From: Lenzites betulinus
Lineage: Eukaryota; Basidiomycota; Agaricomycetes; Polyporales; Polyporaceae
Direction of reading: 5' to 3'
Assembly: GCA_022264855.1 (NCBI GenBank)
Contig: JABYQU010000041.1
Span: forward strand, 186,001 to 250,000
DNA: 64,000 nt
The notes beneath the pieces were generated by a model that saw only the letters and a program-made list of their open reading frames with translations, had not been told where the DNA came from and searched no databases. Below are positions 33,798 to 44,369 of this stretch, in pieces (within the stretch, counting starts at the first letter, position 1; each line of letters opens with the position of its first letter). Made by a program: the position numbers and the translations under genes.

Positions 33798-35517
33798 TTA
33801 AGCCTTGTTGGGATTGACGTGCGAGTCGACCAACGAGCCTACTTCTTCGGCCGCGCCCCAAGACATCTGGTATCCCGCAGGTCTGCACCAGCATCGTCAG
33901 TGTATACCGGAAACCCGCATCCCGCACAACTCCCACACTCACCCAAAGCCATACGTATGAACCACCAACACCGTGCCCGCCTCGCCTGCACTCCCCGTCT
34001 CCGCCTCCTCCACACCCTCTGTAAGCCATTCAGTCTTCCACGGCAAGTCCAGCGCCTCCGTCTCGACTCGCGGGCCCCCACGGCGCGCCGGGCGCAAGCC
34101 GACGTTGTGGCGGAGCACACGCGTGGCGGGGTCTGCGATGGCGGGGCAGAGAGCGGCGCAGCGCGCGAGGATGCCGCGCGCGTCAGCGGCGCTGAAGGAC
34201 GTGTCCCAGTCGCCGGCCTGGTACTTTCCGCCGAGGATCGTCGTCCACTTGCCGTCGGGCGCGGGGCGCGGGATGATGTACGTCGCGTTGCCGTCTTCCG
34301 CGCTCGCTGTGGGGGAAGGGGCGGGCAGGTGAGTGTCAGTCGCCCGCGCGGGAGGAGCAAGGAGGGGGGGCGCACTGAGCTCGGTGCACATGAACTCGCG
34401 CACGTCCGGGTTGTCGATCACGATCGTCTGCCCGCGGATGGGATACACGTCCTTGTCCTCGAGGCCGATGAGGGAGCGCGCGCCTGCGCGCCCGCGGTCC
34501 GTCAGCTCAGCCCTCTTCATGCTCGAGTATCGCTCAAGCACGCACCTAGCCCTGTCGCGTTGACGAGGACGCCGTTCGGACCCGCGAGCGCGGCGGCCTC
34601 GCCGAGGGTGACGACGCGCTTGCGGACGAACGCGACGCCGCGCGCGACGAGCTCGGATTTGAGCCACGGGAGGTAGGCCTGCGGGCAGACCGAGACGGTC
34701 TGGAAGCCGACGCCGGCTTTCGTGCCCACCGGGAGTTCACTGCCGTCGAGTACCCTGAACTGGTGCCGGACAGGTCATATCGATGGGACATGATGAGTTG
34801 GGCCACAGTTGTCACTCGGAGTGCAGGGACGGACTCACGTCGCGCACGAGGGTCTTGTACCACAGCGCGTCCAGGTCCTTGCCTGCGTCGTAGAACACGC
34901 GCGACGGAGATGCCTAACACGCCGCACGCGCGTCAGCCGCGTCCACTGTATTCGCGCGCGCCGGACTCACGATGGCCAGCCCGGAGGGGATCATGTCCCA
35001 CAGTTTGTCACTACGCCCGGGCTCATTAGTGGACGTGTCCGGATGCACAGATGTAAACGCGCGCGACGCGTGGTGGAGGCACGCACAAGGTCGTCTTCTC
35101 CCACTTGTATATGCGCTCGTTGTATACGCCCATCGGGGACCAGTTCGCGCCCTGCGCAGAGGGGATAATGTTAGCACCATTCAGTCATATCCAGCTATTC
35201 AGATGGCAGTGCGCTGCGCTGCAGCCTCCAGTTATTCACATTCATGCAGCATCCGCATATCACGGGCAGCACGCAGCGTCCTATGTTAATCCACGGCTCG
35301 CTGCGCGGTGCCCGTCTGCGGGCAGCCTGCAATGTGTACACAAGGGTTTGCTCACCGCCCACGGGGACGCGAACGCCTGGGAGTCCATGTCCTCCGGCAT
35401 GTCCCTCGCCACGACGGTGATCTTGTAGCGTGCATCCTTCGAGAGGACGTGGGCGACCGTGAGGCCGATAACCCCGGCGCCGAGGACGACGACCTGTGTC
35501 TGGCCCGTGGCTGTCAT
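33798..35517 (-). CDS. D-amino-acid oxidase family flavoenzyme
   Basis: Eight exons: 35517-35356, 35151-35087, 35010-34971, 34913-34839, 34759-34546, 34483-34376, 34306-33943, 33882-33798; 1,113 nt, 370 residues. The N-terminus has the FAD-binding Rossmann motif [18 protein letters not shown]. Downstream are GANWSP (DAAO signature), [44 protein letters not shown] (with the substrate-binding Arg) and [20 protein letters not shown]. It would oxidatively deaminate D-amino acids (or D-aspartate) to 2-oxo acids with H2O2 release. The C-terminus reads HVNPNKA and lacks the SKL-type peroxisomal signal typical of this family, so location may differ. Every internal junction keeps frame. Confidence 0.92.
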
Positions 35518-36233
35518 GTCGTGCAGAGTTGTGTGCGTTGTCTGAGCTGTGTCGAGCAGGATCGACGGTCGGGTACCTCGTGGTAGAGTGTATACACACG
35601 TCTGGGTCCACAGCAGCTGCCAGCTTGCCGCGGTGGCGGATGTCGGGCAAGAGTCATGCTTTCCGTCGCAGAGCCTAGAAGGCGGATCGCGTAGTAGATA
35701 TCGCGATAACCCGGTCGGCGGCACGGCATGTATTCCTGGGCCAGGTACAAACGTAGGGACATCTTCCCACTACATACTCGTCTCTCTGGGAGAGGTTACA
35801 AAGTCCGTGCAGGTTTTATAGCAGAACTTCGGAGTTGACGAGCCAGGGCAGAAAGGAAGCTCGATGAAGAATGATGAAGGAGCGACACAGCCACGAGGAG
35901 GACAGAGACTCGTGCTGATCGAACTGCATATGGGGATCTTCCGGGGCACATTGCGGGACGAGCGGGAGACAAAGACGAAAGCGAGTATTTGGGAAGGAGC
36001 GCGAGAAGCTGGAGCCATTCCGGGCGGGCTCTCGCCTAACGACGGCGTCCCACCCGCTCCGCAACAATTGTGGGGAGATGGGCGAGGATGAACTGGAGCC
36101 GGGGCGCCTGCGAAGAAACCCCATTCCCAGTCCTTGGACGCTCCCCAATCCGTCCAGATCGACGCCCGCTATAAAACATGCATCCCTCCTGGCCGCCGCT
36201 GCTCACTCCCCCGCGCCCTGCCTCGCCGCACCC
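35518..36233. promoter_or_regulatory. Divergent promoter region with TATA box
   Basis: Shared upstream region of the oxidase (minus) and the low-complexity gene (plus). TATAAAA at 36170-36176 is 58 bp before the plus-strand ATG at 36234 and supports that start. No coding sequence seen. Confidence 0.45.
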
Positions 36234-36785
36234 ATGCCCCGCGATTCCAGCCCCGCAGAGCTCTCCCCTCTTGAACGCACCGCGCGCTGGGTCGAGGCGC
36301 AGGCAGAGCAGACCTACGAGCTGCCACGACCTCCGTCCCCGAGGACGTCCATCCAAACATCATCGTCATATCGCACGACCACGTCGTCCTCCGAGGACGG
36401 CTCGCCCAAGTCACCTCTAGCACCTCCCATCATCTCGCCCTTTGCCATGCCCGCGGCACATGTTCCGTACGCCACACAAAGGCCCCGTTACGACTCGCGC
36501 TCGCGCAGGGCGAGCCTGCCGTTCCCACAGAGCCCGCCGGGCTCGGGATACCCCGCCCCGCTGGAGGTAGTGCCCCCGCGCCGGGATGTGCCTGAGGACA
36601 AGCAGGTGAGCAGAGCCAGACCGTTGTCGCGTCGCGAGCGGTGTACGAGCGAAGCTACACAGACCCCGCGACCGTCCATCCGGAAGCAACGACGGCCGTC
36701 GCTCATCGAGCAAATCATCTCGCTGGGGGTGCCGGGCCAGCGCCGGAGTTCGAGAGAGGAGAGCGTGCGGAGAGGACAGACATAG
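36234..36785 (+). CDS. Short Ser/Pro/Arg-rich disordered protein
   Basis: An intronless 183-residue frame. The ATG was chosen because a TATA box lies 58 bp upstream and the preceding in-frame sequence looks like leader. The start has a short helix (LSPLERTARWVEAQAEQTYE); the rest is Pro/Ser/Arg-rich with several RRxS or RKxR sites, ending with a conserved-looking LIEQIISLGVPGQRRSS. No family recognised. It might be a regulatory or scaffold protein phosphorylated by basophilic kinases, but that is inference from composition only. Confidence 0.5.
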   Translation: MPRDSSPAELSPLERTARWVEAQAEQTYELPRPPSPRTSIQTSSSYRTTTSSSEDGSPKSPLAPPIISPFAMPAAHVPYATQRPRYDSRSRRASLPFPQSPPGSGYPAPLEVVPPRRDVPEDKQVSRARPLSRRERCTSEATQTPRPSIRKQRRPSLIEQIISLGVPGQRRSSREESVRRGQT

Positions 36786-38071
36786 ACGGCGGCTTCGGTG
36801 ACACCAGGGCAGTTCCCAGGAGCAGAGATATAGCGGGCCCGGCAGGACAGCACAGGATACCACGAGGACAGGTGTGTGTAGGCCTCTGCGAGGTCTGCGC
36901 GTTGTATGAGTATGTGTATGCTATCAGCAGCTTTGAGCATGTGTCATTCAGTGTATACAAGATGAAAGTACTTCAAACCGATCGGTTGCGGAAGCGTGTT
37001 CGGCCATATGGTCGTCGTTGCTCGATTCATACATTCGACATCCAAGTTTCCTGCACCCAGCTCGAGGATGAGACAGCTTGTGTGACAGACAGTCAGTCGA
37101 ACATGGTAGCCGTCGGTGAGCAAGGTCGCAGTCCGCCACAACGTCCGGTCGAACAAGCTCACGGCACCGGATCCACGGGCCGCAGTCTTCCGCCAACTAT
37201 TACCAGCGCTGGGACTGCGCTGGGCCTCTTCCGCCACCGCTCTGCAGCGTACCCTCACCTCGTGCTCTCCGGTTTTGTGCGCGGCTCTCGTATAATACTT
37301 CTCGCGCTATCTCAGTCAATTTGTGGAATACTGATACCGATATATCCGCCGTAAGTTATAAAAACACATGCACCTCGACGCCCCAGGAGTCGCTGCCGTG
37401 CTCGAGCACTGTGACATGTACAGCATACCTCCACATTGTTTCCGCGTTCCTACGAAGGCTCGCCCGCTCCACGACTCTATCACCAATCGCTGCCTCGTGT
37501 GGCCGAATTAGCTGACGTAGGCCTCAAATCGCGTGAAACACCAAAGGCTGGCATCTTTGCGGTTCAGCTGACCCCCGAAGCTATCAGGCTCGCTTCCTGC
37601 ACCATTGCAAGCAGCTTCGAAAACGGCGACTTAGGATCCCTTCTCGTCATATCAGGACATTGCACGGCTGTCGGACCTAGCTGCTTTGAAAATCTCTGGC
37701 CACAGAAGAGATGTCACCGACACATGAACTTCGTTCATCTCCAATGCCCTCATCGGTTCAGCCCCAGTTTTCACGCCGAGTCGCTCGCAGCTCTGCTCTA
37801 GTGTATCCCGTGGACGCGCATAGCATCTGCACGTTCGATCTCCTGGGAACTTCACCCGAATGCGCAGGTCCCCCCAGCTGCAATCCTGAACGCCAGGCGT
37901 GAACGTGTCGAACACAAGGCGGGCACTCGTCCCGTACAAATACATTCGCCCGGCGTAGCAGCCGACCTTCGACGATTCATCATCGCACACCGCGCCCCCA
38001 ATCAGGTATTGGCCGCATACCCGCTTCCCTCCTCAGGGATCCCCCCACCAGCACTTCCCCCCACACTCACG
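36786..38071. other. Intergenic, no confident gene
   Basis: A minus-strand frame around 37652-38030 looks mildly protein-like (VCGQYLIGGAVCDDE, YAGRMYLYGTSARLVFDTF) but has no ATG of its own and no family match; it could be an exon relic. Nothing else stands out. Confidence 0.3.
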
Positions 38072-38926
38072 ATGGCCCCGGAAATCCGCTTCAACGCGAT
38101 GGGCATCCCCTACCTCGTCGAGTTCGCCAACGTCGCCTTCAACCCCTCCCGGCAGCGCTCGAGTTCGCGCGCGTCCATACGCACCCTCGGGTCTACTCGA
38201 GGAGCCTCCTGCTCCTCGCGCCCGTCCCTCAGCCTCCGGCCCTCATTCACCAGCAGCCGGACGACCCTCGCGTCAGACTGGACACTCGCGCCAGCCGCGT
38301 CCGCCGCCTCGTCCTCCGAGACGCTCACCGCGCGCGGCTCCTACCGGGAGAAGAAGGGCAAGGACAGCGACACCGCGTCCATCGCGTCCACCTACTCCTA
38401 CTCCCACTCCAACCCCAACCCAGAACACGGCCCCGGCCAGGGGCTGTACATCCGCTTCGCATCGCAGCTCGCGCAGCCGCCGCGCAAGCTCTCCGAGACG
38501 CGCCTCGCGCGCATGAAGTACCGCATCGCGAAGGCCGTCCTCGCCGCCGGCATGGACAGCTCGCCCGCGGCCGTTGAGCGCGGGGACCCGATGGACAGCG
38601 CCGCGGCGGCCGCGCGTGCGTCGATCAGCAGCATCCGCTCGGAGGACGTCGAGCGCGAGGGCCTGCCCGGGTCGCTCTTCCGCGGGACGTACGGGCAGGT
38701 GACGACCGCGCTGCGCGCGGCGGGCCTCGCGACGGTGCCGTGCACGGAGGCCGGGGTGCAGGACGGTGCGTCGATCTCTCGCTCTCTCGTTTGCTTTCGG
38801 GCACTTCTGCTGGAGAGGATCGCTGACGGCTGACTGCGTGCAGCCACGCGCCTTGGTGCGCTGTTCGTGGCCCACCCAAACGAGCGTGGCGGTGTCGACT
38901 TCACGAGGCTCACGCTCTGGGCGTAG
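38072..38926 (+). CDS. Uncharacterised Ser/Arg-rich protein
   Basis: Two exons, 38072-38765 and 38844-38926, are joined over a 78-nt intron (GTGCGT, GCTGAC, GTGCAG), giving 258 residues. The N-terminus (APEIRFNAMGIPYLVEFANV) and the C-terminal third look folded (RLARMKYRIAKAVLAAGMDS, LFRGTYGQVTTALRAAGLAT, and GALFVAHPNERGGVDFTRLT after the intron). The middle is Ser-rich and disordered. Third codon positions are strongly GC. I do not recognise the family; it may be a lineage-specific basidiomycete protein. Confidence 0.6.
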
Positions 38927-39301
38927 CCGGCTTGCCTGCTGGACGAGGTGCGTGCGGTCGTGCCGTTGCGGCGCCGCTTGGTGCATCTGGGGTCGGATGC
39001 TGACTTTTGCTCTAGAGACTAGAGCGTGCCCCGTGGACGGCCGCTATTTACTGCGTATCTATCACGCCGGTTCTCGCAAGACCCGGCACTGACGCTATCC
39101 GGCATCCAGCCCGGACGTGCTGTATATCATATGGCGACCCGTGTATGTAGATCATTATGCCCGTCCGCGCGCGTTGTACGATCCATAGAAGACGACTCTG
39201 GGTCCGATAACGGCCTATGCAACCCATGTACTAATATATATGCAAGACGTGACAGTACTAGTACTTGCAGCGGAGTGTGGTGGGTCCAAGCACAGTCATT
39301 G
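38927..39301. other. Short intergenic spacer
   Basis: Between the Ser/Arg-rich gene and tRNA-Trp copy 2. Nothing coding is seen. Confidence 0.3.
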
Positions 39302-39400
39302 GAACCCTTGGCACAGTGGTAGCGCGTGAGATTCCAGTTGGCGGAGCAATCCGCCCGAGGGACGTCCTCAAGGTCGTCCGTTCAATCCGGGCAGGGTTCA
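39302..39400 (+). tRNA. tRNA-Trp (CCA) with 27-nt intron, copy 2
   Basis: Same structure as the copy at 15291: GAACCCT/AGGGTTC acceptor, CCA anticodon, 27-nt intron differing from that copy's at five positions, and the same D-stem mismatch (GCAC/GCGC). The T-loop is TTCAATC instead of TTCGATC. A T4 run lies 8 nt past the 3' end. It directly abuts the decayed BTB fragment starting about 25 nt downstream. Confidence 0.7.
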
Positions 39401-39424
39401 CTCACACTTTTGCCTCTGCTCCTA

Positions 39425-39745
39425 GGTGGGATTCAGCGTTGTACGCTACCCAGTCGCTGAACCTGTCCGAAAAGAACGTCTTCAGCCTCCGCGCTGCTGA
39501 CTCGCGGATGACCTCCATGTCGTACTTGTGGGCCATTATGGATGAGTGCAGCGAGTGCACCGAAGTTTACTGCATCGGGCTTAGTAATTCCTGCGTCCGG
39601 ATGTTTGCCAATGCTGGTGATGCAGATGCTGCAAGAACATGCGGTTAGAGGTGAGAACAGCGCAATCCCATGAACACGCACTCAATCCCGCTCTGGTCCT
39701 CGAATTGCGGGAGGGAGACAAATATGTGGATAACGCCGGAGTAGC
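39425..39745 (-). pseudogene. Decayed BTB/POZ gene fragment
   Basis: Read on the minus strand, it matches the intact BTB gene at 40710-41971 across its intron. The exon 1 remnant SGVIHIFVSLPQFEDQSG corresponds to SGVFRTLFSLPQPEGGRN. The acceptor TTGCAG before ATCTGC is kept. The exon 2 remnant ICITSIGKHPDA and PDAVNFGALAALI then shifts frame by one base and continues as AHKYDMEVIRESAARRLKTFF. It ends at about 39425, next to tRNA-Trp copy 2, and lacks the N-terminal part and the whole C-terminal half. Confidence 0.75.
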
Positions 39746-40052
39746 TTGTGGTCGCTTGCAAAGGCGCCGACGTTAGAGCCAGACATATCTGCGATATAGT
39801 GGTACGTATGCCGCAAGAAAGTCGTGATAGGACTAGCCAAGTAGAACTTTAGTCTTGTAGCCTGTGAATCGAAAGTACTGATACTCAGTGGCGCAAGAAA
39901 GCACTATAAGTGTCGACCACTATGATAAGATATGTAGTAACAGGTCTCAGTTCGGCGTCGAACTTGTTTGGTGATCGTCTTGCAGCTGTCAATACCCGGG
40001 CGAGCCATAGAGTCCCTTGAGCTAGTTTCTAATCAACAGCAGAATGTGCCCG

Positions 40053-40546
40053 CTAGATCGAAGAAAGTTCTGTGAGTGGCGGTATTGAGAGTCATTGGAC
40101 CTCGTCACGACGATCGATTCACTTACCGTCAACCCGCATGTGCCGCGTCGACGTTTCAACACCCCGGGTCCCAAAAGCCTGGTTTGTCTGGGTAGAATAG
40201 GATTTGATCTTCAAGAGCTTGAACATAGGCATAGCATAGGCTGCTGAGGGAAAGAGAGGAGTCAATCGTTCATTTGAGTGAATTCGAATATCAATTAAGT
40301 ACTAAGTACTAGTAGCCGGTAGCACAGCGCATGCAAGTGTTCTTTCCAGCTGCTCTTACCTTGATATCCCATCCGCAGGCCTACATAGACACGTCGCTCC
40401 AGCTCGTCGCCTGCGTTGCTCCCGGCGGCACCCCCAATGGCTAGGGCAAACAGGCGCAGAACGCTTAACGTCCAGTATCGGTTGCTCGCAGATTGTGAAA
40501 TCCACGGCCATAGTACTAGTAAGATGCTCTCAAAATAAACGCTCAT
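40053..40546 (-). CDS. Possible small membrane protein
   Basis: A candidate three-exon gene: 40546-40360, 40243-40127, 40069-40053; 321 nt, 106 residues. The introns (116 and 57 nt) have good signals: GTAAGA with a pyrimidine tract and CCCTCAG, then GTAAGT and CTCACAG. The protein begins MSVYFESILLVLWPWISQS and has a second hydrophobic stretch SVLRLFALAIGGAAGSNAG, then charged sequence. No family recognised. Its start codon and upstream sequence lie in the segment duplicated at 43911-44184. The model rests on splice signals only and could be chance. Confidence 0.35.
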
Positions 40547-40691
40547 AAACGGAAGTACACAACGAGATAGGTGTTAGCGAGCGGGGCGTGGAAGGGAGGT
40601 GACGGATACCCATGCGACGATCCTATGCGTGGCGGGAGGGGGTCGGGTAGCGCATAGGTGGCGGGAAAACGAACGTGGCGATGGGCCAGGC
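40541..40691. repeat. Duplicated segment, copy A
   Basis: Two blocks, CTCATAAACGGAAGTACAC... (40541-40573) and GTCGGGTAGCGCATAGGTGG... (40636-40691), recur in order and orientation at 43911-43943 and 44130-44184 with about 85% identity by eye. The spacer between the blocks is 62 nt here and 186 nt in the other copy. The copies flank the two longer BTB genes. Confidence 0.7.
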
Positions 40692-40709
40692 AGGCATGGA
40701 TCGCACTCC

Positions 40710-41971
40710 CTACGGACCTCTTTCTGTTATCCTGTGATCAATGAGCATCAAAGGATCGGCGAAGGGTATACATATCCTTACGAACCTTGAGCGGACATCC
40801 TCTTGCATCCAGTGCGGAACCTCGATGTCCATGATACTTGGAAGATCGTTCCAGACTTCCACCTTGAATTTTTCTACGAGCAAATGAAAAGCGCGGTTGC
40901 AGGAGGTACACATGTGGGAAGAGCGGCTTGCCGGATCCCTGTCCTTAGGCGTTTTGAAGAGCGCGAGGAACTGACCCCGTCGCTGTATCGCAGTCTGACT
41001 ATTGGACGTTTTGGCAGCCTTCTTCCATTTTGCATTGAAACTCGAGTAGCAGGTCGAAGTCTCACACGACGACGACGACGACCACCCTGTTAGGGGTGGG
41101 GAGGACAGCTTGGAGTGGAGGAGCATGTTGTTGAAATCTGCGCTGCGTGCCTCCAGCTTCTCGCGCCCGACCAGACAACGCTCGACGTCGTCCACGGCGA
41201 GCATCTCTATCCTCCCATCAGGGTGAGCTGCCCCACGCAGTATCGTGGGTATTTCAAGCCCGGCGCACAGGTACAGGGCGACGGGCAACATATCGATGGG
41301 GCCACAATCGCGGAGAATGTTCACAGCTTCTATGATCTCCACGGGCGTAAGGGGGGAGTGGGGGTTGTGGTAGAATTCAGCCTCGTACGCCGCCCAGGTG
41401 CTGAACTTGTTCGTGAAGAACTTCCTCAACCTCCAGATTGCGGCATTGCGGATACGGTCCATGTCGTACTTGTTGGCCATGCGGACGAGCGCAGCCAGCG
41501 CGCTGAAGCCCACAGCGTCGGGGTTGTACATGGGCTCGACATCTGGATGCTCGACGCAGATGCTGAAAAAATACGCGGTCAGCAGCTTGGATGACGAGAC
41601 AACATGGGTCCTTACTCCATCCCGTCATACAACGCTTGTAACAGGTGACTGAAGTCGTGTTCGGAATCCTGGAGCCTCACGACGGGGCATCCATCCATCG
41701 TCTCAGCATTGCGCCCGCCCTCCGGTTGCGGTAGGGAAAACAGCGTGCGGAATACGCCAGAGCGGCGCGCAAGCACCCCCTTGTGTATGCGGTAGGCGAC
41801 GTCGCCCTGGACAATGATGATGATGTTCCCATCCTCGTGCCAGTAAGCTGAGTCCTTCCGCAACGGGGCCCCCAACTCGGAGGCTGCACCGGGGGCCTGG
41901 GGCTCCACATCCCGTCTCGCGCGTTTTCTTTTGGCCGCTGAAGGCGACGGGGAACGGGGTCGTGTCGACAT
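40710..41971 (-). CDS. BTB/POZ domain protein (intact copy)
   Basis: Two exons, 41971-41616 and 41562-40710; 1,209 nt, 402 residues. The N-terminus is Pro/Ser/Arg-rich with KRKRARR, a possible nuclear signal. The BTB domain follows: DGNIIIIVQGDVAYRIHKGV, LARRSGVFRTLFSLPQ, PVVRLQDSEHDFSHLLQALY, and after the intron FSALAALVRMANKYDMDRIR. The C-terminal half (RKFFTNKFSTWAAYEAEF, CGPIDMLPVALYLCAG, CTSCNRAFHLLVEKFKVEVW) is typical of the large Agaricomycete BTB family, in which Cys pairs may bind metal. BTB domains dimerise and often recruit Cul3. The last 25 residues may be intron read-through, since the paralogue at 42239 ends soon after the LPEIM motif. Confidence 0.8.
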
Positions 41972-42238
41972 GGGTGCGAGGCATAAAAGTCGAGAGCGTG
42001 AAGAAGGTCCAAACGTTCATATATATGTGCGGCTACGTATTTAAGCTTACCGCAGCCCTCCGGATCCTTCATGAATATTAATTGCAAATGTATAAGGTGC
42101 ATTAGACGCCCGACAAACTCGTTGATATATGTGTAATGATCAATATTAATGTCAAGTTCGCAGAACAGCACTCGCTGGATTGAGTGTTTTGTGGTGAGCG
42201 ACCGTGAACGTGACCTAGAAATCTCGTTCCACTTACAA

Positions 42239-43327
42239 TCAGACCGATGGAACGTACCGAGGGGGAAGGCCCATGATCTCAGGCAGGTCATCCCATAACT
42301 GCTTCTGGAACTGTGCGTAGGTCGACCACAGAACCTCCAGACAACTTGAAGCCCGGCAAAACCCTGGCTTCTCCGCCGTCCCAGGCGACGCACTGAGGTA
42401 TCTAGAGACGAAACTGCGAATAAGCGTCTCGTTGTCCCGTGCGAGGTTCTCTTCGTTGAGAATTCTCCCCATCTCCGCCCAGACAAGCGCGAACGTTGCG
42501 CGGCACTGTGCGTCGGGCGAGCCTGGGCAATCCGTACGCCCTTGCGGGCCGAAGAAGGTTATCATGTGCCGATTGTACTTCGCACTGCGCTCGACGAGCC
42601 TTTCGCGCCCGACCAGGCACCGCTGTAGATCGCTTGCCGATAACGTCTCGAGCGTGCTGTCCGCACGCGGGGAGCCAGCGAGGAAGATGCGCATGTCGAT
42701 GGTCGTGCAAAGAAAGAGCGCAGCGGGTAGCAGGTCGTCCAGCCCGCAGTGGCGGAAGAGGTTGTGTCTTCCACGCGTTGAAGTTGTCCGCAAAGTGCGC
42801 CTTGAGCCGCCGCAGCGCTGTCTCCTGGACGTGCGGCACGTCGTATTTGTGGCCCAGGCGGATGAGCGCGGCAAGCGCGCCGAATTTGGGGCACGACCGG
42901 AGCTGCGATGCCGCGACGTACGTGCTGTGAGTAGCAAACGATGTCAGTGACGCACTCCATGAATTTGAGACATAGATACTCACTAGCTCCCGTCGTACAG
43001 GGCGCGGAGAAGGTGCTTGAAGTCGTGCAAGGAGTCGTGCACGCGCACCACCGCGTGCCCGTCCATCGTCTCGACATTCGCCTCGTCCGGGGGCTGCGGC
43101 ACGGCGAAGAGCCCGCTGAACACCTGGGAGCGCCGCGCGAGGACGCTCTTGTGCACGCGGAACGCTACGACGTCTTGCACTACGACGACGATGTTGCCGT
43201 CGTCGAGCCAGAACTCGGGGTCGCGCTCGTCGTCGACGGTCACACTCGGCTCGAGCCGCGTGCGCTTGGCTGGGCGAGAAGGACTGGGTATGCGGGTCGA
43301 CGAGCAGGGTGGAGTGAACACTGGCAT
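42239..43327 (-). pseudogene. BTB/POZ paralogue with internal deletion and frameshift
   Basis: Exon 1 (43327-42984) encodes DGNIVVVVQDVVAFRVHKSV, LARRSQVFSGLFAVPQPPDE and HDFKHLLRALYDGS. A normal intron follows (GTGAGT, CTCACAG), then FGALAALIRLGHKYDVPHVQ to ADNFNAW. There, near 42762-42775, the frame breaks: homology resumes in another frame at LFRHCGLDDLLPAALFLC and continues to a stop at 42239. Compared with the intact paralogue about 18-20 codons are missing at the break. No GT-AG intron explains it. A TATATAAA box (43413-43420) is kept about 90 bp upstream. Most likely a recently disabled gene; an assembly error is the alternative. Confidence 0.7.
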
Positions 43328-43910
43328 GGCTGGCCGCCGTCAGGCCTTCAGGAAGGGGGCTCAGGCTGGAGTCCTCGCTGAGCCTGGGCCATCTGGAAGG
43401 AGGGATGCGGGCTTTATATACATCAGGACCTCAGCCGAGCACGTACAGAGAAGAAGGCTTACCCGAACGCCGCGACACTGTGGGCACAAGACAACACCTC
43501 CAAACCACGGCACACAACCGTGTTGCGGGAAACCGGCAGAGGCGTCGGTGCGCAAGCCTCGGCGACTAGCCGCCCATCAGCCAGGTCCATTTACTCTTCC
43601 CAGCCGGCGAAGGCGTCGTACTTCCCAGCGATTCCGAAGACACATGCATGTCCACATCCTTCGCATTTCGCTTCAGAAAGGGGTAGTGTCCCTGAGCATA
43701 TCATGACCTACCTGTCACCTCCACGACCTGACATCCACCCTGACAGCTCACGGAGAGTTCTGCACCTGCTTGCACATTGGGCGGCAGGAACGACCCAGGC
43801 GGCGCCTGTCCATTACAGTGATTGCGACAGCGGCCTAGGGCTCAGTGGACGGTGTCTTGGATATTTCAGGGTGCATGGGGCAACTGGGAAGGAGACGCTC
43901 ACAAGAATAG

Positions 43911-44184
43911 ATACTCATAAACGGAAGTACACGACGAGATGGGTGCGAACCAGCGATTTGGAGGCGAATGCGATGCAGTAGAACTCGGAAGACGACAAAT
44001 GGAGTATTCGGAGCGGGCGTGTTGCCAGCCTGAAAGGACGGTGAGTTATAGGGTGGCTACTTAGAAGGGCGGTAGGGCTGTGAAGGAGGGGCATTGGGTG
44101 CCCGTGTGATGCCAGTGCCACTACAACATGCGGTGGGAGGAAGTCGGGTAGCGCATGGGTGATGGGAGAACAAATGTGGCGGGA
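43911..44184. repeat. Duplicated segment, copy B
   Basis: Counterpart of 40541-40691, longer because of about 120 extra bases between the two conserved blocks. Near-identical ATG contexts on the minus strand (MSIY here, MSVY in copy A) suggest that this copy carries the beginning of a duplicated and lost version of the small gene at 40053-40546. The remaining sequence between 43328 and 44369 shows no gene. Confidence 0.6.
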
Positions 44185-44369
44185 ATGCGACAGAAGGACA
44201 GACAGGCGTGTATGCGGCGGTGCGAACGGTCCATGATGGTGGTATGCTGATTACAGATGTACATATTAACCTACACAGAACAGAGCGAGACAATCGTGAT
44301 CAGCCGGCGGGTATCCTGCACAGGGCGCGCGACGCGGACGCTCACAATGTAAATATTACTTTTGCAGCA

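Noticed and set aside
33558..34676. 372-codon plus-strand frame opposite the D-amino-acid oxidase
   Set aside because: Antisense shadow; the minus-strand exons restore all flavoenzyme motifs.
37652..38030. Minus-strand frame with VCGQYLIGGAVCDDE
   Set aside because: Looks slightly protein-like but lacks an ATG, defined introns or a family match; kept only as a note in the intergenic entry.
15291..39400. A long transposon carrying the tRNA-Trp copies
   Set aside because: Sequences flanking the copies do not align with each other; similarity stops at the tRNA ends.
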